Below the pieces are notes generated by a model, which was not told where the DNA came from, searched no databases, and saw nothing but the letters and a program-made list of their open reading frames with translations. A stretch of 9,828 nt of DNA from an uncultured Anaerolineaceae bacterium (GTDB lineage: Bacteria; Chloroflexota; Anaerolineae; Anaerolineales; Anaerolineaceae). Position numbers and translations under genes: made by a program. Below, one piece after another: positions 1 to 7,068 of the stretch. The stretch is from the NCBI GenBank assembly GCA_937920255.1, contig CALDSL010000422.1, positions 1-9,828 of the forward strand. Direction: 5' to 3'. Numbering within the stretch: the first letter of the stretch is position 1; every line of letters begins with the position of its first letter.

Positions 1-10
1 GTTGATTTTG

Positions 11-40
11 ATATTAACACGCGCCCCAAACCCATGTCAA
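11..40 (-). promoter_or_regulatory. Predicted promoter reading leftward out of the window
   Basis: On the minus strand a perfect -35 hexamer TTGACA (35-40) is followed after 18 bp by TAATAT (11-16), a 4-of-6 match to the -10 consensus. Transcription would begin around position 4 and serve a gene to the left of this window, divergent from the gene at 222. The rest of 1-203 shows no open frame with coding character on either strand. The -10 match is imperfect, so this is a moderate call. Confidence 0.4.
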
Positions 41-162
41 GCACGCCGGTTCAGGTAACTCAGTTGCTCAACCTGGAGTGCGTCGCCATCCAATCCGCTG
101 GTTTCATTCCGATTCTCCATTCACCCAATTCCTCATAAATTCTGGCGCAACCTTTGCGTCTA

Positions 163-191
163 CTGAAACGTATATATGATGGGATTATAAT
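163..191 (+). promoter_or_regulatory. Predicted sigma70-type promoter for the DUF5668/LiaF-like gene
   Basis: A perfect TATAAT (186-191) lies 17 bp downstream of CTGAAA (163-168), which matches 4 of 6 positions of TTGACA. The start site would be near 198, giving a leader of about 24 nt. That leader contains a purine-rich GAGAAAGG (208-215) six bases before the ATG at 222, a reasonable Shine-Dalgarno element. Confidence 0.55.
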
Positions 192-221
192 GAAGCAAAT
201 TGTCTACGAGAAAGGTAAAAG

Positions 222-1220
222 ATGGACACTCATAACGATCATCGCTATCGCTCGCTTTTCTGGCCGGTGATTCTCATCGGCATCGGCGTGCTCTGGCTGA
301 TGGGCAATCTCGGCCTGATCCAGAGTAACGCGCTCAACCTGCTGGCCGCGCTGTGGCCGCTGCTGCTGGTCGGCGCCGGCCTCGACCTGCTCTTTGCCCG
401 CCGCAGCCCGGTGATCGGCGCGCTCATCGCCCTGCTGCTGGTCGGCGCGGCAGCGTTCGTGCTGGTCAGCGGCGCCGCGCTCGGCATCCAGCTCCCAGGC
501 GGCGATTTCAAGGTGGAGCGCTTCACCGCCCCACTGGACGGCGCGCAATCCGCCACCATTAACCTCGATACCGGCTCGCAGGCCGTGGCCGTTTCGTCAC
601 TGGCCGGCTCTGACCTGCTGATGGACGCCACTATCGGCCACTTTGGCGAGATGGATTTCCTTGTCAGCGGCGGCGCCGACCGGCAGATCACCCTGCGCCG
701 CCGGCCCGGCACGAATATTCAGTTTGGGTTCATCCCCACCCAACAGCAGGGTTGGGAAATCAACCTGGCGCGGAACGTCCCCATCGACCTGCGCGTTGAT
801 TCCGGCTCCGGCAGTATTGCCATGGATCTGACCCAGCTTTCGCTCACCGCGCTCACGCTCGACAGCGGCTCCGGCTCATCCAGCATTCGCCTCCCCGAGA
901 GCAGCAGCGCCTACACTGTGGATATCGAGAGCGGCTCCGGCTCGGTCACGATGGTCCTGCCTGCGGATACCTCCCTCACCGCGCGCATCGACAGCGGTTC
1001 CGGCTCGATCAACATCGATCTCCCCGGCGATGTCGCCCTGCGGGTCGAGGTACAGGACGGCGGTTCCGGCTCAGTCAACCTGCCCAACGCGCTTGCGCGC
1101 ATCGAAGGCCGCTCTGACGAAGATGAAGGCGTGTGGGAAACCGCCGGCTACGCCAGCGCGCAGAACAAGATCGAAATTATCCTCGAGAATGTCGGCTCGG
1201 GTTCGATCAACGTTCGCTAA
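222..1220 (+). CDS. Membrane protein: LiaF/DUF5668-like N-terminus with DUF4097-like Ser-Gly repeat domain
   Basis: The protein has 332 residues. The first 85 hold three hydrophobic helices (about 11-29, 38-58 and 64-84), with the 'FWPVILIGIGVLWL' pattern typical of the LiaI/LiaF-like (DUF5668) membrane region. The rest is a predicted extracytoplasmic beta-rich domain resembling DUF4097/'toastrack' putative adhesin folds. In it a [DE]SGSGS turn recurs at residues 193, 214, 236 and 257, and as variants at 279 and 323. The spacing is 21-22 residues (44 before the last), as expected for rungs of a beta-helix. In Firmicutes, LiaF-type proteins act in envelope-stress sensing. Here no two-component genes lie beside it, so a role at the cell surface or in envelope sensing is inference. 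The start is supported by GAGAAAGG upstream and by a good promoter. The gene is monocistronic and ends before a strong hairpin terminator. No catalytic residues are evident. Confidence 0.85.
   Translation: MDTHNDHRYRSLFWPVILIGIGVLWLMGNLGLIQSNALNLLAALWPLLLVGAGLDLLFARRSPVIGALIALLLVGAAAFVLVSGAALGIQLPGGDFKVERFTAPLDGAQSATINLDTGSQAVAVSSLAGSDLLMDATIGHFGEMDFLVSGGADRQITLRRRPGTNIQFGFIPTQQQGWEINLARNVPIDLRVDSGSGSIAMDLTQLSLTALTLDSGSGSSSIRLPESSSAYTVDIESGSGSVTMVLPADTSLTARIDSGSGSINIDLPGDVALRVEVQDGGSGSVNLPNALARIEGRSDEDEGVWETAGYASAQNKIEIILENVGSGSINVR
798..1205 (+). repeat. In-gene repeat encoding [DE]SGSGS turns every 21-22 codons
   Basis: Codons for Asp/Glu-Ser-Gly-Ser-Gly-Ser begin at 798, 861, 927 and 990. 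Degenerate copies begin at 1056 (DGGSGS) and 1188 (NVGSGS). The DNA of the copies is similar (for example AGCGGCTCCGGCTC and AGCGGTTCCGGCTC) but not identical. They are therefore old protein-level repeats with some shared codons, and not a recent tandem expansion. Recombination between copies could still change the number of rungs. Confidence 0.8.
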
Positions 1221-1235
1221 TCCAATCGTGCAGTT

Positions 1236-1276
1236 GAATCAAAATGTGGGCTGGCGCGCAGCCCACATTTTGATTC
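1236..1276. terminator. Bidirectional hairpin terminator between convergent genes
   Basis: A perfect 17-bp stem (1236-1252 with 1260-1276) closes a 7-nt loop, GGCGCGC. The stem has a GC-rich upper part and an AT-rich base, so either strand supplies a run of T residues (ATTTTGATT) in its 3' arm. It lies 16 bp after the stop of the plus-strand gene and 12 bp after the stop of the minus-strand YceI gene. It can therefore serve both convergent transcripts. Confidence 0.85.
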
Positions 1277-1287
1277 GGCCCTAACCG

Positions 1288-2037
1288 TTACTCCGCCGCG
1301 GAAAAGGTGAAATCGATCTTCACCTTGTCTTCCGCGCGCAGCATCCCGGCGATATCGGGCGGCGAGAAACCGAAATCGGTCATCAGCACCTCGGTGGTGG
1401 CCGAGCCCTGGAGCACATCGTTTTCCAGACGCACCTGAACGTCGAATGTCACCGGCCGGGTCACTTCGCGCACCGTCAGGTCACCGGTGATTTGCAGGTT
1501 CACCGTCTCGCCCGCCCGCACATCCGCGCGCAGCCCGCTCACCTGAGTGGGGACAAACGTCGCCAGCGGGTAGGTGGCCGATTGCAGCCAGCGGCTGCGG
1601 ATGGCGTTGTCGCGCCGGCTCGAATCGCTGGTAAAGGTACTGATATCCACCGTGATCGTGCCCACGCTGCTCTGTTCCGGGTTGGTCATGTTCACAAACA
1701 CCTCACCGTTGACCTCCTGGGTGGTGCCCACCGCCAGGTTGAAGCGGTTATTCTCATTGAAAAATACCTCCCCAACCGAATAGCTGACGGTCGATTGCTC
1801 GGGAATGATGCGGAAGGTGCGCACATCTTCCGCGCCGGGTTGGGTTGCCGGTTCGGCTTTGGCCGTGCTGGTTGGTTCGGCCTGCGTGGCGGAGGGCAGG
1901 GGCGTAGCGGTTGCCCCCGTGATGGGAAGGCTGGTAGCAACAGCCTGGGTTGGGCCGGCCTGCGTGGCCGCGGCCGGCGAGCAAGCCGCCAGCAGCAGGC
2001 ACAGCACCACAAGCTGCAGGATTCCGGTTCGCTTCAT
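1288..2037 (-). CDS. YceI-family lipoprotein
   Basis: The chosen ATG (2035-2037) gives 249 residues and is preceded by GAAAGGTG (2046-2053), eight bases upstream. An in-frame ATG further upstream at 2145 would place 36 polar residues before the signal peptide and is unlikely. Residues 1-18 form a lipoprotein signal ending in the lipobox LAAC, with Cys19 as the lipidation site. Residues 20-70 are a low-complexity Ala/Thr/Pro linker. Residues about 73-248 match the YceI fold, including 'STFTSDSSRRDNAIRS', 'YPLATF' and 'GDLTVREVTRPVTF'. YceI proteins are lipocalin-like beta-barrels that bind isoprenoid-type ligands in some members, and their cellular role is often unclear. The likely location is the outer face of the membrane. 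It follows the diguanylate cyclase gene in the same direction, but the intervening 109 bp appear to hold its own promoter and a hairpin, so it is probably transcribed separately. Confidence 0.9.
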   Translation of the reverse strand: MKRTGILQLVVLCLLLAACSPAAATQAGPTQAVATSLPITGATATPLPSATQAEPTSTAKAEPATQPGAEDVRTFRIIPEQSTVSYSVGEVFFNENNRFNLAVGTTQEVNGEVFVNMTNPEQSSVGTITVDISTFTSDSSRRDNAIRSRWLQSATYPLATFVPTQVSGLRADVRAGETVNLQITGDLTVREVTRPVTFDVQVRLENDVLQGSATTEVLMTDFGFSPPDIAGMLRAEDKVKIDFTFSAAE

Positions 2038-2084
2038 AGGTTTTTCACCTTTCTTGATCGATTTTATCAAATTGCATAGCGAAA

Positions 2085-2113
2085 ATTGTACCCGCGCGGC
2101 CCCAAAATGTCCC
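2085..2113 (-). promoter_or_regulatory. Predicted promoter for the YceI lipoprotein gene
   Basis: On the minus strand GGGACA (2108-2113, 4 of 6 to TTGACA) is followed after exactly 17 bp by TACAAT (2085-2090, 5 of 6 to TATAAT). A start near 2078 would give a leader of about 40 nt carrying the AAAGGTG ribosome site. The spacer contains CCGCGCGG directly beside the -10. Confidence 0.45.
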
Positions 2114-2122
2114 GCGCGGGTA
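2089..2122 (-). terminator. GC-rich inverted repeat: weak terminator of the diguanylate cyclase gene, or operator over the YceI promoter
   Basis: Arms of 11 bp (2089-2099 and 2112-2122, TACCCGCGCGG on the plus strand) flank a 12-nt loop. Read on the minus strand, the stem follows the stop of the diguanylate cyclase gene by 24 nt and is followed by CAATTTTCG. That short U tract is poor for an intrinsic terminator. Each arm contains the self-complementary octamer CCGCGCGG (2092-2099 and 2112-2119), 20 bp apart. The arms overlap the -10 edge and the -35 of the predicted YceI promoter, so an operator is an equally good reading. Confidence 0.45.
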
Positions 2123-2146
2123 TAACCTTCGGCAGGTTGTCCCAAC

Positions 2147-5100
2147 CTAATTCCCGCGGCCGTTCAGCTCGCGGGTGCCTTTTTGACGGCCTTTATCCAG
2201 GTACATCTGGCGGTCGGCTTTGGAGAGCACGTCCAACAGCGTATCGCCTTTATCCGCCGTGGAGATCCCAATCGACAGGCTCAGGTTGAAATTTGTGCTG
2301 CTCTGGTTGTAGCGATCCTGGCTGGCGCGAACGCGTGCCAGCACGTCCGCGGCGGCGGTTTCATCCAGGCCTGGCAGCAGCACAGCAAATTCATCCCCGC
2401 CAAAGCGCGCCACGATATCTTCCGGGCGGAAACACGCGCTCAGCACCTGCGCCGCCGTCTGCAGCAGCTCGTCGCCGCTGGCGTGGCCCTGGGTGTCGTT
2501 GGTACTCTTCAGACCGTTCACGTCCACCATCAGGATGCTGATCGGGTACAGCCGGCTGCGTTCCAGGCGTTTGAGTTCGGTCTCAAAAAAGGCGCGGTTA
2601 TAAATACCGGTCAGCATGTCATGCGTGCTCATGTAGCGCAGTTCTTCTTCCAGCCGCTTGCTCTCGCTGATATCCCGCCCCACCGACTGGTATTCCACCA
2701 CCCGGTTCAAATCGTCCAGAATTGGCCGGTCCATCCACTGGATCCAGTGTTCTTTTCCATCCGCCAGAATCGCCCGGGTTTCGTACACCAGCGCCTGGTC
2801 GCTGCCGGCCAGCATGCAGTGCTCGCCGCGCAGCTCGCGCTCGTCAAAGGACACGTTGATCGTATAGAAACGCTTGCCGATCACATCGCTGCGGTTGATG
2901 CCCAGCACGCGGCAGTACGCCTCATTGACAAACGTCATCGTCCCATCCGGCGTAAACCGGCTGATCAGGTCGGCCTGGTCTTCCACCACCGCGCGGTAGC
3001 GCGCTTCGCTCTGCCGCAGGCGTTCTTCCGCCAGGTGGCGCTCGGTCACGTCGCGCATAAACACCGATACCCCATTCCGGCCCGGGTAGACGTTCACTTC
3101 CAGGTAGTGCAGACGTTTGGATGCGCGCCATTCCAGAACAAAACCCTGGTGCATGCGCGTGCGAAATGCCTCCAGCGCAAACTGCTCGGCCGATGAACCG
3201 CGCAAATCCGGAAACACCTCGTACAGGTCTTTGCCGATCACATCCGACGCGCGAAAACCGGTGAACATTTCCGAGGCCGGGTTCCAGTACGTGACCTTCA
3301 TCTCCCAGTCCAGCCCAAAGAAGTAATCCGAAACCGCGTCTGCCAGCTCGCGGTAGCGCAGTTCGCTCTCGCGCAGCGCTTCCTCCGCTTCCTTGCGCAC
3401 GGTAATGTCCATCACCGTCCCAAAGATCTGTTTCACCGCGCCGTCCGGCCCGATTTCAGGCCGCAGCACCGACACGAAATTCTTGCGCGGGCCGTCGGGG
3501 ATCTCGACGCTATAATCCAGCGTCACCCGCTGCTTCTTTTCGATCAGCAGCCGGATCGCTTCCGTCATGCGTTCGCGGTCTTCGGCGGCCAGGTACGGGA
3601 TAATCTGCTGCAACGACGGCGGCTCTGTATCCGGATCGATCATGGCGATGCGGTAGGTTTCTTCCGACCACTCCATGCTGCCGTCGGCCAGGTCCATGCG
3701 AAAATGGCCGAGCTGCGCCAGGTGCTCGGCTTCCGCCAGGTTGGCCTGGCTGCGGCGCAGTTCCTCGGCGCTCAACCGCACATCGGTGATGTCGCGCACA
3801 AAGCTGCCCAGCATGATCCCGCCGCTGGTATTGATGGGAAATACCAGCGATTCGACCAGCCGGGTTTTGCCGTCTGGTCGCACAAGTTCATAATCGCGCA
3901 CGCGGTTGAAAACCTTGCTCTCACCGCTGGCCAGCATCTGCAGCACTTCGCTGCGCACCTGCTCCAGCAGTCGATTGGTTCGTTTCGCGATCGGTGCCAT
4001 GCTCAACTGTACGTCCCAGATAAACCTGCCCTGTGTTTCGGAGCGCCGCAATCCCGTGATGCGCTCCATCCCCCGGTTCCACTCGGTAAGGCGGCCGCTG
4101 CCGTCCACTAGCAGCACGCCGTCATACGACTGCAGCACCAGGCTGCGGAACTTCAAGTCGCTTTCGCGTATGCGCGCTTCAGCGCGCGTGCGTTCGATGA
4201 CCCCCAGGAAGATCTGGCTCAGCAGCCGCAGCATGCGAATATCTTCGTCAGTCCAGTTCTTTCCCATCTGCTGGCTGTGAAAACCCAGCGACCCGACCAA
4301 CGTGTTATTCATTTGCAGCGGCACCGTCACCAGCGAACGCAACTGGTTGCGCACAAAATGCGCGCGTTCGGCATCCGCCGCATCGGGCAGATCGTTCCAA
4401 TCAAGCATGCGCACGACATTCCCCGCCTTGAGTTCGCCCAATAACCACGGCAGGCTGGTCATCGACGATCCTTCCAACAGCCCCACCCGCGATGGCTGCC
4501 CCTCTTCAACCCATTCGTACACCCGCTCAATTTGAAAGTCACGGCCAAACAGGAACAGGTGCCCGGCATCCACGCCGCAGTAAGCGCAAATCTCGCCCAA
4601 CGCGCGCTGAATTTCGGCGTCAACCTGCTCGGAGCGCAGGTTGATGAAACGCGAGGAAATGGCGGTAATGGTTTCTTCGATACCCAGTCGGTAGCGCAGG
4701 GCGCGTTCGGCGTCCCGCCCCTCGGAAAATGCCGCGCCCATCATCAGGCTGGCCATCGATAGCAGCACCAGAAACAGCATCTGGTTTTCATATTCCGCCG
4801 GCGCATAATGGAATAGGACCGACACGCCGATGGCGGCAGCATTGATCAAAAATGCGGCGATAATGGCGCCGCGCATCCCGTAATGGTAGATGATCAGCAC
4901 CAGCGGCAAAAAGACCATGAACCACGCCCGCCAGTCGTGGCTCAGGTACAGCGCGAATGCCGTCCATCCCAGCAGCACCACCGCCGAAAGATGCAACAGC
5001 ATGATCCCGCGCTCGGTCGAGTTGTACGGGGCAAACAGCGCTTTCCAGGTGGAGGTCTTACCGCGCGCTTTACCGGCAAACCCAAAAATGGAAGGGGATG

Positions 5101-5734
5101 TAATGCTCGTGAGAATCAACAGCACCAGGGGAGCAAATACCACGTTGCTCAATGCCTGGCGCATCAAGAATTGGATCATCGCTTTCTGGACGAAGATCGC
5201 GGAAATGATATGCGCCTGAACCATCAACTTGGCGGTCAGGTAGGCCACGGTCAGCGCCAGGATCACCGCGGCAAACAAAAACAGCGAAGCCTCGCGCAGG
5301 CTGACGCTTTGCCCCTTATCCGGCACCAACCGGCGCAGCACCACCGCCGCGGTGGTGTAAGCGACGGTGGAGAGCATGAGAATTGCCAGCCCTCCCATGC
5401 CAAACGGCATATCGAAGATGAACACCCAGGCGGCCAACTCGGTGAGGAACACAACCGGCGCAAGCCGCGAACCAAAAAACAACAGCATGCCAAAGCTTAA
5501 CCCGCTGGATGGGTGCCAGATCGAAACCCCCGCCCGCTGCCGCATTTCTGACCACATGAACGCTGCCAGAAAAAACAACAGGACATACCCGGCGGTCGCA
5601 AAAACAAGCCGGATCATTCCAGATGGTTTTTTCAAGAAACGCGTTCGGTTCATTCTGCGGAAGCTGCTTCTCTCTGGCGCCCTGGAGCTGGGTCGCTCCG
5701 GGCCTTTCCCCCCCATTGGAAATAATTGGTTCAT
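2147..5734 (-). CDS. Membrane sensor diguanylate cyclase (MASE1-GAF-PAS x4-GGDEF)
   Basis: The 1195-residue protein begins with a multi-helix membrane sensor (residues about 40-336) bearing the MASE1 signature 'IWHPSSGLSFGMLLFFGSRL'. A GAF domain follows (about 350-515), then four PAS domains (about 525-650, 665-782, 788-898 and 908-1025), the later ones linked by short coiled segments such as 'ERHLAEERLRQSEARYR'. A C-terminal GGDEF domain spans about 1033-1190. The catalytic GGDEF is intact at 1112-1116, with metal ligand Asp1071. An RPED inhibitory I-site at 1103-1106 sits five residues before it, so the enzyme should make c-di-GMP from two GTP and be product-inhibited. No EAL or HD-GYP domain is present. 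The signal sensed is unknown. The ATG at 5734 lacks a Shine-Dalgarno element; Met28 (5653) and Met40 (5617) are alternative starts, also without clear ribosome sites. The first 27 residues are polar and not conserved-looking, so the true start is uncertain. It is divergent from the RNase D gene. Confidence 0.93.
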   Translation of the reverse strand: MNQLFPMGGKGPERPSSRAPERSSFRRMNRTRFLKKPSGMIRLVFATAGYVLLFFLAAFMWSEMRQRAGVSIWHPSSGLSFGMLLFFGSRLAPVVFLTELAAWVFIFDMPFGMGGLAILMLSTVAYTTAAVVLRRLVPDKGQSVSLREASLFLFAAVILALTVAYLTAKLMVQAHIISAIFVQKAMIQFLMRQALSNVVFAPLVLLILTSITSPSIFGFAGKARGKTSTWKALFAPYNSTERGIMLLHLSAVVLLGWTAFALYLSHDWRAWFMVFLPLVLIIYHYGMRGAIIAAFLINAAAIGVSVLFHYAPAEYENQMLFLVLLSMASLMMGAAFSEGRDAERALRYRLGIEETITAISSRFINLRSEQVDAEIQRALGEICAYCGVDAGHLFLFGRDFQIERVYEWVEEGQPSRVGLLEGSSMTSLPWLLGELKAGNVVRMLDWNDLPDAADAERAHFVRNQLRSLVTVPLQMNNTLVGSLGFHSQQMGKNWTDEDIRMLRLLSQIFLGVIERTRAEARIRESDLKFRSLVLQSYDGVLLVDGSGRLTEWNRGMERITGLRRSETQGRFIWDVQLSMAPIAKRTNRLLEQVRSEVLQMLASGESKVFNRVRDYELVRPDGKTRLVESLVFPINTSGGIMLGSFVRDITDVRLSAEELRRSQANLAEAEHLAQLGHFRMDLADGSMEWSEETYRIAMIDPDTEPPSLQQIIPYLAAEDRERMTEAIRLLIEKKQRVTLDYSVEIPDGPRKNFVSVLRPEIGPDGAVKQIFGTVMDITVRKEAEEALRESELRYRELADAVSDYFFGLDWEMKVTYWNPASEMFTGFRASDVIGKDLYEVFPDLRGSSAEQFALEAFRTRMHQGFVLEWRASKRLHYLEVNVYPGRNGVSVFMRDVTERHLAEERLRQSEARYRAVVEDQADLISRFTPDGTMTFVNEAYCRVLGINRSDVIGKRFYTINVSFDERELRGEHCMLAGSDQALVYETRAILADGKEHWIQWMDRPILDDLNRVVEYQSVGRDISESKRLEEELRYMSTHDMLTGIYNRAFFETELKRLERSRLYPISILMVDVNGLKSTNDTQGHASGDELLQTAAQVLSACFRPEDIVARFGGDEFAVLLPGLDETAAADVLARVRASQDRYNQSSTNFNLSLSIGISTADKGDTLLDVLSKADRQMYLDKGRQKGTRELNGRGN

Positions 5735-5740
5735 AGTAAT

Positions 5741-5769
5741 ATTAACGCAAGTTTTTGGTAACTTATCAA
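5741..5769 (-). promoter_or_regulatory. Candidate promoter for the diguanylate cyclase gene, abutting the start codon
   Basis: On the minus strand TTGATA (5764-5769, 5 of 6 to TTGACA) lies 17 bp before GTTAAT (5741-5746, 4 of 6 to TATAAT). Only six bases separate this -10 from the ATG at 5732-5734. Transcription would then start at or next to the start codon, giving a leaderless mRNA, which agrees with the missing Shine-Dalgarno. The -10 lacks the usually conserved second-position A, so this is tentative. Confidence 0.3.
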
Positions 5770-5874
5770 ATTTAGCACAAAAACGGTTGGTTAATTCACT
5801 TCTGATACGGGGGAAGGGGGGTAATCGTCCCTATTATAATCCCCAATATCCGGCGCGGTAGAGGTCTTATACGC

Positions 5875-5880
5875 TATAAT
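5875..5880 (+). promoter_or_regulatory. -10 element of the RNase D gene, seven bases before the ATG
   Basis: A perfect TATAAT ends seven bases before the ATG at 5888. A start site at the normal distance would fall on the first base of the start codon, so the transcript would be leaderless. No convincing -35 hexamer lies 16-18 bp upstream. A second perfect TATAAT at 5835-5840 could give a leader of about 40 nt, but that leader would have no Shine-Dalgarno near the ATG; AGAGGT at 5860-5865 is too far away. Confidence 0.5.
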
Positions 5881-5887
5881 CACCCGT

Positions 5888-7030
5888 ATGAGTGATGCAC
5901 CCATGAAAGCCCCCATCTGGATTGCAAGACCGGGCGAATTGTCCCAGATGGTAAAGACGCTCTCCCAGCAGCCCATACTGGCGGTTGACACCGAGGCCAA
6001 CAGCCTGCACGCTTACCGCGAGCAGGTGTGCCTGATCCAGTACTCCACCCCCACCCAGGATTTTTTGGTTGACCCATTCGCTCTGCGCGATCTTTCATCG
6101 CTTGGCGCGATTTTTCAAAACCCGCGCATCGAAAAGGTCTTCCACGCCGCCGAGTACGACATCATCGGCCTGAAACGCGATTACGGTTTCACCTTTGCCA
6201 ACCTGTTCGATACCATGGTGGCTGCGCGCATTCTCGGCCGCACCGCGGTGGGGTTGGGCAGCATGCTGGAGGCCGAGTTCGGCATCGTGCTGGATAAGCG
6301 CTTCCAGCGCGCCAACTGGGGCCAGCGCCCACTGCCGCCCGCGCTGCTGGCCTATGCCCGCCTGGATACGCATTACCTCATCGCTCTGCGCGACCGCCTG
6401 AAAGATGAACTGATCGCCGCCAACCGCTGGGAACTGGCGCAGGAAGACTTTGCCCGTCTGACGCGCACTCCGGCAGGCCACAGCAACGGCGCCGAAAATA
6501 ACGATGAAGGCTGCTGGCGCGTTGCCGGCAACCACCAACTCACGCCGCAGCAAAACGCGGTACTCATGGAACTGTGCGCCTACCGCAACCGGCAGGCCGA
6601 GCACGCCAATCTGCCGCTGTTCAAGGTGCTCGGGAATGCCACCCTGCTGGCAATCGCCGAGACCTTGCCGGCCAGCCTGGCGGACCTGAGCGACATCGAA
6701 GGCCTCAGCCCGCGCCTGATCGATCGCCACGGCGTGGCGCTGCTCGCCGCCGTGCAGCGTGGCCTGCAGACCGCCCCGCTCACCCGCCCGCGCCACCCCC
6801 ACCCCGATGATGCCCTGCTGGCGCGCCTGGATGCTTTGCGCAACTGGCGCAAGAAAATGGCGCGCCAGCTGGAAGTCGAATCGGATGTGATCCTGCCGCG
6901 CGACACGCTGGAAAGTATCGCCCAGGCCAACCCGCGCACCCTGGACCAGCTCCAGGAAGCCATGCGCGACCTGCCCTGGCGTTTTGAACGGTATGGAGAA
7001 CAGATCCTGAAAGTCGTTCAAGGGGTTTAA
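5888..7030 (+). CDS. rnd: Ribonuclease D (DEDDy 3'-5' exoribonuclease with two HRDC domains)
   Basis: The 380-residue protein has the expected RNase D length and order: an exonuclease domain (about 10-190), then two HRDC domains (about 217-296 and 307-378). The DEDDy residues are visible: Asp34 and Glu36 in 'AVDTEANSL', Asp91 in 'AAEYDIIGL', and Tyr156 and Asp160 in 'YARLDTHYL'. RNase D trims the 3' ends of tRNA precursors and other small structured RNAs, using two divalent metals, in the cytoplasm. The start at 5888 has no Shine-Dalgarno but has a TATAAT seven bases upstream, which suits leaderless translation. The alternative Met6 (5903) also lacks a ribosome site. The gene is followed after 38 bp by a beta-CASP RNase gene with no terminator between, so the two are probably co-transcribed. 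The tRNA-Ser gene about 2.7 kb downstream may be coincidental. Confidence 0.93.
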   Translation: MSDAPMKAPIWIARPGELSQMVKTLSQQPILAVDTEANSLHAYREQVCLIQYSTPTQDFLVDPFALRDLSSLGAIFQNPRIEKVFHAAEYDIIGLKRDYGFTFANLFDTMVAARILGRTAVGLGSMLEAEFGIVLDKRFQRANWGQRPLPPALLAYARLDTHYLIALRDRLKDELIAANRWELAQEDFARLTRTPAGHSNGAENNDEGCWRVAGNHQLTPQQNAVLMELCAYRNRQAEHANLPLFKVLGNATLLAIAETLPASLADLSDIEGLSPRLIDRHGVALLAAVQRGLQTAPLTRPRHPHPDDALLARLDALRNWRKKMARQLEVESDVILPRDTLESIAQANPRTLDQLQEAMRDLPWRFERYGEQILKVVQGV

Positions 7031-7058
7031 AGCAGCGACTTACCTGGTTGTAGACAAA

Positions 7059-7065
7059 GAGAGGG
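7059..7065 (+). promoter_or_regulatory. Ribosome binding site of the beta-CASP RNase gene
   Basis: GAGAGGG ends three bases before the ATG at 7069, placing GAGG four bases upstream. It fixes the start of this gene and contrasts with the upstream RNase D gene, which has no such site. Confidence 0.65.
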
Positions 7066-7068
7066 AAA

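Noticed and set aside
2038..2145. N-terminal extension of the YceI gene to the ATG at 2145
   Set aside because: It would put 36 polar residues before a clear lipoprotein signal peptide, and the ATG at 2037 has its own AAAGGTG site.
2134..2148. Small hairpin AGGTTG-TCC-CAACCT at the end of the diguanylate cyclase gene
   Set aside because: It has only a 6-bp stem, overlaps the stop codon and has no following U tract; the larger inverted repeat at 2089-2122 is the better candidate.
2183..3196. 337-codon plus-strand frame opposite the diguanylate cyclase
   Set aside because: It lies wholly antisense to the GGDEF and PAS4 coding region, has no ribosome site or domain, and has shadow-type composition.
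6095..7021. 308-codon minus-strand frame opposite the RNase D gene
   Set aside because: It is antisense to conserved RNase D motifs, Gln/Gly/Ala-rich, and has no supporting start signal.
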